A DNA stretch of 64,000 nt from Exiguobacterium sp. s193 (GTDB lineage Bacteria > Bacillota > Bacilli > Exiguobacteriales > Exiguobacteriaceae). The notes under the pieces were generated by a model. It was not told the origin of the DNA. It saw nothing but the letters and a program-made list of their open reading frames with translations, and searched no databases. The translations under genes and the position numbers were made by a program. The first letter of the stretch is position 1. Each line of letters begins with the position of its first letter. Where the stretch lies: assembly GCF_018618755.1 (NCBI RefSeq), contig NZ_JACSMR010000006.1:98422-162421 (forward strand). The letters run 5' to 3'. Below are positions 25,884 through 35,594 of the stretch, one piece after another.

Positions 25884-27253
25884 AGCAATTCCTTCAGTTG
25901 GTGGCGTAATAGTTTTCCATTCGCATTACGCGGCAACGCATCACGATACACGTAAGTGACTGGGCATTTATATTTGGCGAGCAGCTGACTGATCGATTGA
26001 CGGACGGTTGATTCTTCAACAGCGCTGACGATGAAAGCGACCGGTACCTGCCCCCACGTCGCATCAAAGCGACCGACGACACCGGCCTCTTTGACACCAT
26101 CAATCGAGAGCAGGGCAGATTCGACTTCAGCCGGATAGACGTTTTCGCCGCCTGAAATGATTAAATCACTCCGGCGATCGAGAACATATAAAAAGCCTTC
26201 TTCATCTAGCCGGCCAAGGTCACCCGTCTTGAAGTAACCGTCAGCGGTAAAGGAGTCGGCAGTCGCTTGTTCATTCGCGAAATATCCGTTCATGACGGTC
26301 GGTCCTTTGACTTCGATTTCCTGATGACGCGTGATGCGGATATCAGTCGGAGCAATCGCTTGACCGGCTGAACCAATCTTTCGTAACGCGTCTGCCGGTA
26401 ACAGGGTCGCGATTTGTGAGGCGGTTTCAGTCATCCCGTACGTCTGCATGACAGGAATCTCTCGATCGAGCGCGCGAGTCAAAATCGGTAAAGGGACAGG
26501 CCCGCCGCCCGTCAAAACGACACGTAAATCATAGCGACGTAATCCTGCTTCAAGCAGGCGGTCTAACATCACAGAAACAAGAGAAACATGTGTAATCCGT
26601 TCGTTTTTAATCCACTCAATCGTTTTTGTCGGAGAAAAATGAGGCTCAAGAACGATGGGCGCACCATAAATGACGGCGCGGTAGACGACAGCCAGACCAC
26701 TCATATGAAACAGTGGCGTGACAATCAGGAAGCGGTCGTCAGGTGAAGAACCGATATGCCGTGCCGCATTCATCGCACTCGAAAAATGATTCAGCATCGT
26801 CTGTTCGACGGCTTTGGCTCGTCCGGTCGTCCCGCTCGTAAAGAGCATCGATTGAACATACTGTTTGGGCATATGACGGACGATGATGTCCGGCGCCGTA
26901 TTCGAATACATGAAGGGCAAAACGTTGATGTCCGTATCCAGTGTCCGGTCGGAAATGACATACTTGACTTGTGCTTGTTTTAATTGCGTATTCAATTCAA
27001 ATTGACTCAATCGGATATTGATCGGGACAATCGTTAATTCAAGCAATTGTGCCGCGTGGATGGCGACGATGTAAGACTTGCTTGCAGGTCCATAAAGTGC
27101 AATCCGGTCACCGCGCGACAGGTGGATTGCCCATGCGCTCGCGAGTTTATGGGCTAACGTATACAAGTCATGCCAGGTCAGGCGTTCCTGTTCAGTGATG
27201 AGAGCTAAATCAGTTGGTTGCTCTTTAGCGCGTGTGTAAATCCAAGGGTACAC
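25880..27253 (-). CDS. menE: o-Succinylbenzoate-CoA ligase
   Basis: An acyl-adenylating enzyme that forms OSB-CoA. The P-loop LFTSGTTGRAKAVEQ, the A5 motif MQTYGMTETAS, the GYFKTGDLG motif and the C-terminal lysine segment NANGKLLRH are all present. The length (457) is usual. The start appears to be GTG 27253 (MYPWIYTRAKEQP) with AGAGGA about 11 bases upstream. A terminator-like hairpin lies between menB and this gene, so menEC may have weaker or separate expression. Confidence 0.93.
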   Translation of the reverse strand: MYPWIYTRAKEQPTDLALITEQERLTWHDLYTLAHKLASAWAIHLSRGDRIALYGPASKSYIVAIHAAQLLELTIVPINIRLSQFELNTQLKQAQVKYVISDRTLDTDINVLPFMYSNTAPDIIVRHMPKQYVQSMLFTSGTTGRAKAVEQTMLNHFSSAMNAARHIGSSPDDRFLIVTPLFHMSGLAVVYRAVIYGAPIVLEPHFSPTKTIEWIKNERITHVSLVSVMLDRLLEAGLRRYDLRVVLTGGGPVPLPILTRALDREIPVMQTYGMTETASQIATLLPADALRKIGSAGQAIAPTDIRITRHQEIEVKGPTVMNGYFANEQATADSFTADGYFKTGDLGRLDEEGFLYVLDRRSDLIISGGENVYPAEVESALLSIDGVKEAGVVGRFDATWGQVPVAFIVSAVEESTVRQSISQLLAKYKCPVTYVYRDALPRNANGKLLRHQLKELL

Positions 27254-27286
27254 CGAAAATCACATCCTCTTTCCTTAGAAATGATA

Positions 27287-27326
27287 CGAAAAAGGTTCAA
27301 ACGTCTCACGACATTGAACCTTTTTT
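27287..27326 (-). terminator. Hairpin with T-run between menB and menE
   Basis: AAAGGTTCAA and TTGAACCTTT form a 10-bp stem flanked by A- and T-runs on both strands. On the minus strand it follows the menB stop by about 5 bases, inside the men cluster. Confidence 0.75.
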
Positions 27327-27330
27327 CGTA

Positions 27331-28155
27331 TTATGGGAAACGTGGGAATTGACCGAAGTCAGGATCACGTTTTTCTTTGAAGGCATCGCGTCCTTCTTTT
27401 GCTTCGTCTGTTGTGTAATAGAGTAATGTTGCATCTCCAGCAAGTTGCTGAATTCCAGCAAGACCATCCGAGTCTGCATTAAGTGCTCCTTTTAAGAAAC
27501 GAAGAGCAGTTGGTGAATGTTGAAGAATCTCAGAACACCATTGGATTGTTTCTTGCTCAAGATCAGCAAGTGGGACGACCGTGTTGATGAGTCCCATGTC
27601 GAGTGCTTCTTGAGCACCGTACTGGCGACAGAGGAACCAAATTTCACGCGCTTTTTTATGGCCGACGACGCGTGCCAAGTAACCAGAACCATATCCTGCA
27701 TCAAATGAGCCAACTTTAGGACCAGTTTGTCCAAACTTCGCATTATCAGCAGCAATCGTTAAGTCACAGACTAAATGTAAGACGTGTCCGCCACCGATTG
27801 CATAACCAGCGACCATTGCGATGACTGGTTTTGGGATAACACGAATCAAACGTTGAAGGTCAAGAACGTTCAAGCGTGGGATTTCATCTTCACCGACGTA
27901 ACCACCATGTCCGCGAACTTTTTGGTCTCCACCTGAACAGAAAGCGAGATCGCCTTCACCTGTTAGGATGATGACACCGACGTTTTGGTCGTCACGCGCA
28001 CGTGAGAACGCATCGATTAATTCGTGGACCGTATGTGGACGGAACGCGTTGCGCACTTCCGGACGGTTGATCGTAATTTTAGCAATCCCGTTCCATTTTT
28101 CGTATTTAATGTCTTCATAACTACGGACTGCTGCCCATTCTGGAGCGTACTTCAT
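27331..28155 (-). CDS. menB: 1,4-Dihydroxy-2-naphthoyl-CoA synthase
   Basis: A crotonase-fold enzyme that closes the naphthoquinone ring. Visible: [16 protein letters not shown], the oxyanion region [10 protein letters not shown], and [20 protein letters not shown]. The 274-residue length and the C-terminal [15 protein letters not shown] are hallmark MenB. ATG 28155 is 18 bases after the menH stop. One of the most conserved genes in the window. Confidence 0.97.
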   Translation of the reverse strand: MKYAPEWAAVRSYEDIKYEKWNGIAKITINRPEVRNAFRPHTVHELIDAFSRARDDQNVGVIILTGEGDLAFCSGGDQKVRGHGGYVGEDEIPRLNVLDLQRLIRVIPKPVIAMVAGYAIGGGHVLHLVCDLTIAADNAKFGQTGPKVGSFDAGYGSGYLARVVGHKKAREIWFLCRQYGAQEALDMGLINTVVPLADLEQETIQWCSEILQHSPTALRFLKGALNADSDGLAGIQQLAGDATLLYYTTDEAKEGRDAFKEKRDPDFGQFPRFP

Positions 28156-28173
28156 CTAAATTCCCCCGTTTTC

Positions 28174-28950
28174 TTAAGTTAAGAGTAGTTTCTCTACCAT
28201 TGTAACAAACTTTTCCGGTTGGTCGATATGTGGGGCATGCGTTGCATGCGAAATCTGGTGGATTTTTTCGGGATCCGCCGCTTGTTGCGCAATCTTTTTA
28301 AATTTTTCATCGTCTTCCCCGACAATCCATTCAATCGACAGGTCTTGAAGACAGGACCATAAAGACGGCATGTTGCCTGTTCCTTGTGCGGCGAGGGAAG
28401 CGGCTAATCCCTCTGCCGATTGGGACAGGCGCTCCGACCGGATTTGTTGTTGCGTCTCTAACGGTAATTGCCGCTGGCTTGTGAACAACGGTAACGCTTC
28501 CCAGTGCCGGACGAATGCCTCGAGTCCGTCTTCAAGCAACATCTGTTGTAAAAGGCGGTCTTGGACACGCCGGGCGCGGCGCTCGTCTGCTGTCCGTAAA
28601 CCAGGTGTCGTACTGACGGCAATCGTCTTTTGGACTTGTGGCGAGCAGGCTGCGAGCATCAAGGCAATCCGTCCACCCATCGAGTAACCTAACACGGTCC
28701 ATCGTTCATTTCGTGACGCAAGCAAAGCTTGCAAGTCTTTGACTTGTTCCGTCAATCGCATCCGCTGATACGCAGCAGGCGGTGTCTTTCCATGGGCAAG
28801 CAAGTCAATCCGGTAGACGGTGTAGGTTTCTTTGAGGCGTGCGCTGAGCGTCGTCCATGTCCCGCTGCTACCGGTAAATCCATGCAGTAACAACAATGGA
28901 GGACCTTGTCCTTCGACTTCGAGATGGTAGTCATGGTCACGTAACTTCAT
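28174..28950 (-). CDS. menH: SHCHC synthase, alpha/beta hydrolase MenH
   Basis: An alpha/beta hydrolase that eliminates pyruvate from SEPHCHC. The oxyanion strand LLLLHGFTGSSGTW and the nucleophile elbow LGYSMGGR (Ser) are clear, and the catalytic His lies near ATHAPHIDQPEKF. I start it at ATG 28950 (MKLRDHDYHLEVEGQGP), overlapping the menD stop by four bases (ATGA); the longer frame to 28989 runs into menD. Length 258. Confidence 0.9.
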   Translation of the reverse strand: MKLRDHDYHLEVEGQGPPLLLLHGFTGSSGTWTTLSARLKETYTVYRIDLLAHGKTPPAAYQRMRLTEQVKDLQALLASRNERWTVLGYSMGGRIALMLAACSPQVQKTIAVSTTPGLRTADERRARRVQDRLLQQMLLEDGLEAFVRHWEALPLFTSQRQLPLETQQQIRSERLSQSAEGLAASLAAQGTGNMPSLWSCLQDLSIEWIVGEDDEKFKKIAQQAADPEKIHQISHATHAPHIDQPEKFVTMVEKLLLT

Positions 28951-30596
28951 TGGAAATACTCTGTGAGCGCATGATTCGTCTGTTCCCAAATCGCACGGTG
29001 CTTCAAGACGTTTGTCGCACGATCTGTTCGAATTTCGAGAATGCGTGTGACGTTCGTCGATTCCGCCAACCGGGTTTTCAGTTCGGCAATCGATGTGACG
29101 ACGTGATGGGTGACGCCATAACCGGCCGCGATATGGCTGAAATCAAGATGCTGGGCTGTTCCGAATAACGGTTCGAAGACGTCCGCTTCCAGCTGTTGCT
29201 GCTGTGGCAGGAAATTGAAAATGCCACCGCCAGTATTGTTGATGAGTAAGATGGTAATCGGATGAGTCCGTGCCATCATCAAGCCATTGACATCATGAAT
29301 AAACGCGAGGTCACCGACGAGCAAATACCGTTCCTCTGCATCATATGTCGCACCAACTGCGCTCGATAAAATTCCATCAATCCCATTCGCACCCCGGTTC
29401 GCAAGGAGACGAAGTGGTGTGCCTGTTGGTAAAAACGTATCGATGTCGCGAATCGGCATGCTGTTTGAGACGAATAAGCTGCCTGCTTTCAATGTGTTCA
29501 AAGCACGAACGACGTTATATTCCGTCAAGTCGTTTTGGTCGAGTGAAGCGAAAACGTTCGTGACGGTTTCTTCGGCAACTTGAATCGTTTTGAGATAAGC
29601 AGAGTCATGCTCGGTCACAGGCATCTTCAGGAGCTGGCTCGGGTGGCCCGCCAACAGAGTCGTATGCAGTTGCGGAGCACGCCAATTTGCCGCATGACCG
29701 ATGACGGTCGTCGGGATATCATGTGACCAAAGCAAATACGGTTTTGATGTCGGCATTGCTCCGAACCGTACGATATGATCGGGTTTGGCTGCTGCTTTGA
29801 CCGCCTCATGTTTCAGCCACGTATCGTAGTAGGCGAAGACCGTGTCTGTTTTGTGCTGGCGCCCTTGACTCAGCGGGTCCGCTAAAACGGGAATGCGGGA
29901 ATGGTGCGCATAGTCTAAAATAATTTTTGTGTCGATCGCTGAAAGTTGTGGTCCGATGACAATCAAAAGACGCTTCACGGAGAGCAACGACAAGAGTTCC
30001 TCCGTCGTCGCCTGCCCGGCAAAGCGAGGTAATGTTCCGACGGGTCGGCCAGTCCGTAACGAATCAAGTTCTGGAATCAACGGTTCACGAAGTGGCACGT
30101 TGATATGGACCGGTCCGGCTGGTTCAGTCATTGCTAACAGGACGGACCGTGCCGCGACATGAGCGACGTAAGGTAGACTCTGTTCCTCGGGTAACGGAAG
30201 GTCGAACGCATGGCGAACTTGTTTTCCGTAAAGACCGACTTGGTCGATGACTTGTGGTGCACCGACTCCACGCAATTCATGTGGTCGGTCAGCTGTCAAA
30301 ACGATCAAGGGGAGTTCGAAAATATTGGCTTCCGTGATGGCAGAAAAATAATTCGTCGCTGCCGTCCCACTTGTACAAATCAGAACGACCGGACGTGTCT
30401 GTTCTTCCGTCCTTGTTAATCCTAAAGCAAAAAAACTAGCCGACCGTTCGTCGACGATGACGTGGGTACGGCTAGACGGGTGAAGAAATGCGGCAATCGC
30501 AAGTGGGGTGGAACGAGAGCCGGGACTGATCACGAAATCTCGAACCCCACTCGCGACGAGCGTATCAATCAATGTATGCATCCATTTAGTCAACAT
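28947..30596 (-). CDS. menD: SEPHCHC synthase
   Basis: A thiamine-diphosphate enzyme that joins isochorismate and 2-oxoglutarate. The N-terminal VISPGSRSTPLAIA and DERSASFFALG and the ThDP/Mg site GDLAFIHDVNGLMM are diagnostic. The start is chosen at ATG 30596 (MLTKWMHTLID) because AAAAGG lies 9 bases upstream; ATG 30605 would touch the ribosome site. The start overlaps the end of menF by 11 bases. Length 549. Confidence 0.95.
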   Translation of the reverse strand: MLTKWMHTLIDTLVASGVRDFVISPGSRSTPLAIAAFLHPSSRTHVIVDERSASFFALGLTRTEEQTRPVVLICTSGTAATNYFSAITEANIFELPLIVLTADRPHELRGVGAPQVIDQVGLYGKQVRHAFDLPLPEEQSLPYVAHVAARSVLLAMTEPAGPVHINVPLREPLIPELDSLRTGRPVGTLPRFAGQATTEELLSLLSVKRLLIVIGPQLSAIDTKIILDYAHHSRIPVLADPLSQGRQHKTDTVFAYYDTWLKHEAVKAAAKPDHIVRFGAMPTSKPYLLWSHDIPTTVIGHAANWRAPQLHTTLLAGHPSQLLKMPVTEHDSAYLKTIQVAEETVTNVFASLDQNDLTEYNVVRALNTLKAGSLFVSNSMPIRDIDTFLPTGTPLRLLANRGANGIDGILSSAVGATYDAEERYLLVGDLAFIHDVNGLMMARTHPITILLINNTGGGIFNFLPQQQQLEADVFEPLFGTAQHLDFSHIAAGYGVTHHVVTSIAELKTRLAESTNVTRILEIRTDRATNVLKHRAIWEQTNHALTEYFQ

Positions 30597-31965
30597 AAAC
30601 ATCATCCTTTTCTAACGTGCACAGATGTGAAAGAGCTTGCAGCATCGGTGAGAGTTTGGTTTCCGTCTCTTCTAGTTCGCTTGTCAATTGCGATCCTTCG
30701 ACGAGTCCGCAACCGGCATAAAGAATTGCCGAGCGCTCCGTGAAAAGACCCGACCGGATAGCGACGATGAATTCACCGTTATCTTGACCGTCCATCCACC
30801 CGACAGGAGAACCGTACCAACCGCGTTCGAACGTTTCAATCTCGCGGATGGCTTTGACTGCTTCAAGTTTCGGTTCGCCACCTAAAGCAGGCGTCGGATG
30901 AAGTTTTTCGATGATTTGCAACAATGTCACGTCCGGTGCCAGTGTTGCAGTGATTGGTGTATACAGGTGCTGGATATGTCGATTCTTAAGCAACATCGGT
31001 TGATCCGGCTTCTCGATTCGAGTCGATAAATCGTTTAACGTACTCGTGATGGAGTCAACGACGATTGAATGTTCAACACGATTCTTTTTGTCTTCGAGCA
31101 ACTCGAGACCAAGTGCGTCATCGGTCTGTTCGACTGCGTGGCGCGGAGCGGAACCGGCGACGGCCGCTGTTTTGATTTGATTTCCTTCTTTTAAGACAAG
31201 TCGCTCAGGTGTAGCCCCGAGGAAGGCCTCGTCTACATTCGGCTGGAAGAAGAAAACATAACTTCCCGGTTGCGACCGTTCGAGTTCACGGACGAGTCCG
31301 GCAAGGTCGACGGCCTGATCCATTTCGTACACGACTTCCCGAGCCAACACGATTTTTTTTAACGATGTTTTTAAAAGTTGTGTCGCTTGATGGAAAGACG
31401 CTTCAAAAGCCTCATTCCCGTCGCGCGTCATGCGGATCCGGGTCACGAAACGATTTGCTTTTGGTTGGTGTAACTCAGCGTAATCAGAAGCGAGTTGATT
31501 GAGTGTTTGTTCAGCGTTTGACTGAGGATCGATGGTCGCAAATAATGTAACGGTCGTCCGGCCGTCCCGTTCTAAGAACAGAAATTTCGGAACCGTCATC
31601 GAGGCTTCTCCGAAGGAAGACCACCGATAATCGGGTGCTTTAAGTTCACTGAACGAAAAACCACAAAAAACAAATAAATCATCACCTACATGATCACGGT
31701 TGAGATTCGCCCATTTCGATTGAATCCGTAAAAAGCGATCGTGTCCTGACGTGTTTAACTGTTTCGCAATACCGAAGCCGATGGCACGCATCGATCGGTC
31801 GGGTGTCGTAAAGTAATAACGTTCTGTTGTTCCGTGCGTCAATGAATTGACGTCTTGCGCTTCGATTTCCCATGAATAAGAAGCGATTATAGGGCGCTGG
31901 TATGCGTTCGCATGACCAACGGCCTGTTCAATACGTTGTTTAAGCTCTTGTTGAGCGTAAGCCAT
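30586..31965 (-). CDS. menF: Isochorismate synthase
   Basis: A chorismate-binding enzyme that converts chorismate to isochorismate, the first committed step. The C-terminal catalytic domain shows LGATPERLVLKEG, VEHSIVVDSI, LHPTPALGGEPK and ERGWYGSPVGW. ATG 31965 (MAYAQQELKQRIEQ) has AGGGGG 11 bases upstream; ATG 31974 would leave only 2 bases. It is the first gene of the minus-strand men cluster, divergent from menA. Confidence 0.93.
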   Translation of the reverse strand: MAYAQQELKQRIEQAVGHANAYQRPIIASYSWEIEAQDVNSLTHGTTERYYFTTPDRSMRAIGFGIAKQLNTSGHDRFLRIQSKWANLNRDHVGDDLFVFCGFSFSELKAPDYRWSSFGEASMTVPKFLFLERDGRTTVTLFATIDPQSNAEQTLNQLASDYAELHQPKANRFVTRIRMTRDGNEAFEASFHQATQLLKTSLKKIVLAREVVYEMDQAVDLAGLVRELERSQPGSYVFFFQPNVDEAFLGATPERLVLKEGNQIKTAAVAGSAPRHAVEQTDDALGLELLEDKKNRVEHSIVVDSITSTLNDLSTRIEKPDQPMLLKNRHIQHLYTPITATLAPDVTLLQIIEKLHPTPALGGEPKLEAVKAIREIETFERGWYGSPVGWMDGQDNGEFIVAIRSGLFTERSAILYAGCGLVEGSQLTSELEETETKLSPMLQALSHLCTLEKDDVYVD

Positions 31966-32007
31966 ACCGCTCATTGCCCCCTAGTCTGTAGATACTGTGA
32001 TACGTTT

Positions 32008-32022
32008 CACTTAATCTAAGTG
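32008..32022. promoter_or_regulatory. Palindrome in the menF-menA divergent promoter region
   Basis: CACTTAATCTAAGTG is a perfect 6-bp inverted repeat with a 3-base spacer. It sits mid-way between the two divergent men units, a natural place for one operator to control both. The regulator is unknown. Confidence 0.45.
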
Positions 32023-32125
32023 TAAACTTTTTGTTGAAAAAAAAGAAGGAATAAGCTATCTTTCATTGAGCATTGACAGCAAAAAACGAAACCCGATACA
32101 CTTAGACGGGAAAGGGGTTTATTAT

Positions 32126-33019
32126 ATGAATAAATCAATCGCCGTATATTGGCGAATGACACGACCACATACATTAACTGCAAGTTTTGTACCGGTCGTC
32201 GTGGGAACGGCTATCGTCGCACCACGTATCGAGTCATTGCGACTCGATCTATTTTTTGCGATGTTGATCGCATCGATGTTGATTCAAATCGCAACGAACT
32301 TATTTAATGAATACTATGACTACAAGCGGGGACTCGACAATGAGGAGTCGGTCGGCATCGGTGGTTCCATCGTCCGGGACGGATTCAAGCCGGGGACAAT
32401 TCTTGCCTTCGCCTTATCGCTTTATGGAATCGCTGCGCTGCTTGGAATGTATCTCTGTTTTGAGACGACATGGTGGTTGCTCTTAATCGGACTTGTTTCG
32501 ATGTTCGTCGGTTACATCTATACCGGGGGACCACTCCCGATTGCGTACACACCGTTCGGGGAGATCGTCGCCGGATTTTTCATGGGTTATGTCATCATCG
32601 CGATTTCTGCATATCTCCAGATTGGCTATGTCCCGACGGAAGCGGTCGCGATTTCAGTGCCGGTCGCGATTTTGATCGGATCGATCTTGCTTGCAAATAA
32701 TATTCGGGATCTTGACAATGATAAAGTGAACGGAAGAAAAACGATTGCTTGTCTCGTTGGTCACCGGGCGGCCGTCTACGTCTTGATCGCCTTTTTTGCT
32801 GCTGCCGTCATTTCGTTAATCGTTGCGGTCGCTGCGTTTAACGTCTCCTGGTTCGCATTGCTCGCTTTACTGAGTATCCCGTTGATGATCAAGGCCGTGA
32901 AGCTGTTTTGGGACGACCTTGAACCCCAAGAATTGATGCCGGGAATGGCACAGACCGGAAAAGTAAATACGATTTTTGGCTTGTTGCTTGCGATAAGCTT
33001 GACGTTCGCTAACTTCTAA
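32126..33019 (+). CDS. menA: 1,4-Dihydroxy-2-naphthoate polyprenyltransferase
   Basis: An integral membrane prenyltransferase with eight to nine hydrophobic segments. The first Asp-rich site NLFNEYYDYKRGLDN and the second NNIRDLDNDKVNGRKT bind the prenyl diphosphate through Mg. ATG 32126 (MNKSIAVYWRMTRPHTLTAS) follows AAAGGGG; the frame upstream has no ribosome site. Length 297. Divergently transcribed from menFDHBEC, with its own terminator. Confidence 0.94.
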   Translation: MNKSIAVYWRMTRPHTLTASFVPVVVGTAIVAPRIESLRLDLFFAMLIASMLIQIATNLFNEYYDYKRGLDNEESVGIGGSIVRDGFKPGTILAFALSLYGIAALLGMYLCFETTWWLLLIGLVSMFVGYIYTGGPLPIAYTPFGEIVAGFFMGYVIIAISAYLQIGYVPTEAVAISVPVAILIGSILLANNIRDLDNDKVNGRKTIACLVGHRAAVYVLIAFFAAAVISLIVAVAAFNVSWFALLALLSIPLMIKAVKLFWDDLEPQELMPGMAQTGKVNTIFGLLLAISLTFANF

Positions 33020-33032
33020 AATCATACTTCTT

Positions 33033-33077
33033 AAAATTCCCCGATACCGTGAATACGGTCAGCGGGGAATTTTTTTA
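33033..33077 (+). terminator. Terminator after menA
   Basis: AAAATTCCCCG with inner TACCGT pairs with ACGGT and CGGGGAATTT, followed by a T-run. Confidence 0.88.
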
Positions 33078-33112
33078 TGCATTGCATGACCTACTAGGAA
33101 GAGTAGGATTGG

Positions 33113-33141
33113 TTGTCACAGATTTAAAATTTTACTATAAT
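33113..33141 (+). promoter_or_regulatory. Sigma-A promoter of the PfkB-Nudix unit
   Basis: TTGTCA at 33113-33118, a 17-base spacer, then perfect TATAAT at 33136-33141. Confidence 0.75.
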
Positions 33142-33212
33142 TGAAGCAATGTGCCTGAAATATTCGAGTGGATACTCGGGAATCATGAATTTTTTTTAGA
33201 GGTGGAACTGGA

Positions 33213-34124
33213 ATGAATAAAATTGCGGTAATCGGAAAAGTATTCGTCGACATAAAAGGAACTTCGTTCGCTCCATTGCATAAGGATGCGAAAAACGTAG
33301 GAGACATCACGTTTTCAAATGGTGGTACAGGACGGAATGTAGCGCAGAACCTAGCCGTTCTCGGGAATGATGTTCGCTTTATCTCGACGGTTACGAACGA
33401 CCAAATCGGTGTCGGTGTGCTAGAAGAACTAAAATCATACGGTGCAAATGTGGATCATGTCGAAATGCTTGACGACAACGGGATGGGCATGTGGTTAGCG
33501 GTCATGGATAATGAGGGTGACCTCCAGACATCGATTTCGAAGCAACCGGACGCAAAATTATTGGAAGAAGCGATTCTCCGCCAGTCCGTCTACGCCTTAG
33601 ATGGCGTTGATGCAGTCGCGATCGACTTAGACTTATCCGTGACCGTTTTAGAGCGGTTGATTCATCTCTGTCGAAAAATGGAGTTGCCATTGTTCGGAGT
33701 GTGTGGACATCTGAGTGTCATCGAACGGAATCGTCACCTGTTGCAAGGGTTCACAGGGTTTATCTGCAGTCGCGAAGAAGCAGAAATCTTATCTGACTTA
33801 TCTATCGTGACCGTTGAAGATGCAGTCCATGTCGCAAACGAACTAGCTAAAAAAGGAGCACCGTTTACAGTCGTGACGATGAGCGAGCTGGGCGCGGTCT
33901 ACGTCGACCGCAGAAATGCGACATCTGGTCATATCGGAACGAAAAAAGTGAAGGTCGTCGACTCGACGGGAGCGGGCGATTCATTCTTTTCAGCTGTCTT
34001 ATCTGAGTTGACTGCCGCTAAACAAGCAGAAGAGGCATTGACACTCGGCATGAAAGTCGCGGCAGAAGTCATTGCGTCGACAGAAAACGGCTTAGTCCCA
34101 GAAATGTTGGAGACGATTCGTTAA
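33213..34124 (+). CDS. PfkB-family carbohydrate/nucleoside kinase
   Basis: A 303-residue ribokinase-fold sugar or nucleoside kinase. The N-terminal GGTGRNVAQNLAVLG substrate loop and the C-terminal STGAGDSFFSA anion hole with catalytic Asp are intact. The substrate is not readable from sequence. ATG 33213 follows AGAGGTGG. It sits behind a clear sigma-A promoter and is followed 41 bases later by a Nudix gene. Confidence 0.87.
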   Translation: MNKIAVIGKVFVDIKGTSFAPLHKDAKNVGDITFSNGGTGRNVAQNLAVLGNDVRFISTVTNDQIGVGVLEELKSYGANVDHVEMLDDNGMGMWLAVMDNEGDLQTSISKQPDAKLLEEAILRQSVYALDGVDAVAIDLDLSVTVLERLIHLCRKMELPLFGVCGHLSVIERNRHLLQGFTGFICSREEAEILSDLSIVTVEDAVHVANELAKKGAPFTVVTMSELGAVYVDRRNATSGHIGTKKVKVVDSTGAGDSFFSAVLSELTAAKQAEEALTLGMKVAAEVIASTENGLVPEMLETIR

Positions 34125-34165
34125 GAAGCTGGATGATGTTTTGTGTAAGTGAGGGGAGGGATAGC

Positions 34166-34591
34166 ATGCCGATTCAACGGAGTGCTGTTATCATTTTTAA
34201 TGAAGCAGATGAAGTTGCCTTGATTCGCCGGGATAAACAAGATGTGACGTATTACGTTTTTCCTGGCGGTGGTCTCGAAGAGGGAGCGACGCTTGAACAA
34301 ACAGCGATTCGTGAAGCCCATGAAGAACTAGGTGTCGACGTTGAGCTCGAGGGGGTTGCAGCCGTCGTCCGTTTTAACGGTTTAGACAATCCGTACTACT
34401 GGGCAAAGATTACAGGTGGTATTTTTGGAACGGGTACTGGAGAAGAGTTTGAAGATCCGTCGTCTGGTTATACGCCGTTATGGGTAAAACGGAGCGAATT
34501 AGAACATTTACCGGTCCGGCCAACGAGTCTCGTCAAGGAGTTGACGAAGAGGACAGATCGTTTTTATGATATTCAACTAGAAGATATTTAA
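34166..34591 (+). CDS. Nudix hydrolase with altered Nudix box
   Basis: A 141-residue protein beginning MPIQRSAVIIFNEADEVALI. The Nudix box reads GGGLEEGATLEQTAIREAHE then ELGV: REAHEELG is intact, but the Glu of GX5E is Ala. Substrates could be nucleotides or sugar nucleotides. ATG 34166 has GGGGAGGG 7 bases upstream; the longer frame lacks a site. Downstream of the PfkB kinase and before a terminator. Confidence 0.85.
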   Translation: MPIQRSAVIIFNEADEVALIRRDKQDVTYYVFPGGGLEEGATLEQTAIREAHEELGVDVELEGVAAVVRFNGLDNPYYWAKITGGIFGTGTGEEFEDPSSGYTPLWVKRSELEHLPVRPTSLVKELTKRTDRFYDIQLEDI

Positions 34592-34631
34592 GGTTTTGAT
34601 TGAACGAAACAGGGAAATAAAATAGATAGAC

Positions 34632-34660
34632 AAAGAGGTGGTCCTAGACTGCCTCTTTTT
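34632..34660 (+). terminator. Terminator after Nudix gene
   Basis: AAAGAGG, inner GTC/GAC, and CCTCTTT form a hairpin with TTTTT. It ends just before the ribosome site of the next gene, so it could also act as an attenuator for it. Confidence 0.75.
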
Positions 34661-34675
34661 AATTAAGGAGAGATG

Positions 34676-35590
34676 ATGGAGATGGCGCATACACGTGACC
34701 CAAAGGGGTTAGCACTTAATTTAAAACAGCGGATGTCTGATCATAACATTAAAGATTATGCCGGAACGCTCGCCTATTTTTGGTTTTTATCGATTTTTCC
34801 AGGTATCATTTTCGTTATTTCAGTATTATCATTTTTTGATATCGATCAACAGACGCTCGAATCACAGATTCGTGATTTAGCACCGGGTGGATCAGTCAAT
34901 ACATTCACCGATGTCATTTTTCAAGCAATCAAGGAGCCGCAAGGTGGTCTTCTTTCAGTTGGTGCGATTTTAGCCATCTGGTCGGCTTCTAAAGGAGTGG
35001 ATCGGTTGATTACGACGGCCAACCATGCGTACGGAGATTTTTCACCACGTGGCTTTGTTGCTTCACGTGGGATTGCCTTAATCTTGACGGTCGTCCTTGG
35101 TATTGGAATGTTGCTCCTCATTATCTTGAACGTGCTTGGTGGTCCGATCATTAGTTACTTAGCTAACTTTGTCTTACCCATCGACATGGGTCAAAAAATC
35201 CTCTTGACGGTCCTCCGGTATACGATTTCGACAGTACTGCTGATCGTCATCTTATCTATTTTTTACCGAGTTGCGCCGAAACGTCCGATTACGATGAAAG
35301 AAGCGATTCCAGGTGCCGTGTTCGGTGTTATCGTTTGGCAACTGTTATCAGTTGGATTTGGTTTTTATGTATCGAATTTTTCAAATTATAATCAAACGTA
35401 CGGTTCACTCGGAAGTGTCGTCATCGTTCTCTTATGGCTCTACTTTACCGGCTTAATCATTTTACTTGGATCAGAGTTAAATGCGGCGTGGGAACGCTTC
35501 ATGAAAAAATCGGATCCGAAAAAAATGGAAGAAAAACGTTTGAAGGAACAAGCAGACCTTGATTCGATCCCGACGAATACGTTTGGATGA
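34676..35590 (+). CDS. YihY/virulence factor BrkB family membrane protein
   Basis: About six membrane segments across 304 residues, with the family start DYAGTLAYFWFLSIFPGIIF and the region SASKGVDRLITTANHAYGD. The tail is basic and helical (SDPKKMEEKRLKEQADLDSI). It was once misnamed RNase BN; the function is not known. Several ATG codons follow AAGGAG; 34676 gives 5 bases, 34682 gives 11. Confidence 0.88.
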   Translation: MEMAHTRDPKGLALNLKQRMSDHNIKDYAGTLAYFWFLSIFPGIIFVISVLSFFDIDQQTLESQIRDLAPGGSVNTFTDVIFQAIKEPQGGLLSVGAILAIWSASKGVDRLITTANHAYGDFSPRGFVASRGIALILTVVLGIGMLLLIILNVLGGPIISYLANFVLPIDMGQKILLTVLRYTISTVLLIVILSIFYRVAPKRPITMKEAIPGAVFGVIVWQLLSVGFGFYVSNFSNYNQTYGSLGSVVIVLLWLYFTGLIILLGSELNAAWERFMKKSDPKKMEEKRLKEQADLDSIPTNTFG

Positions 35591-35594
35591 TAAA

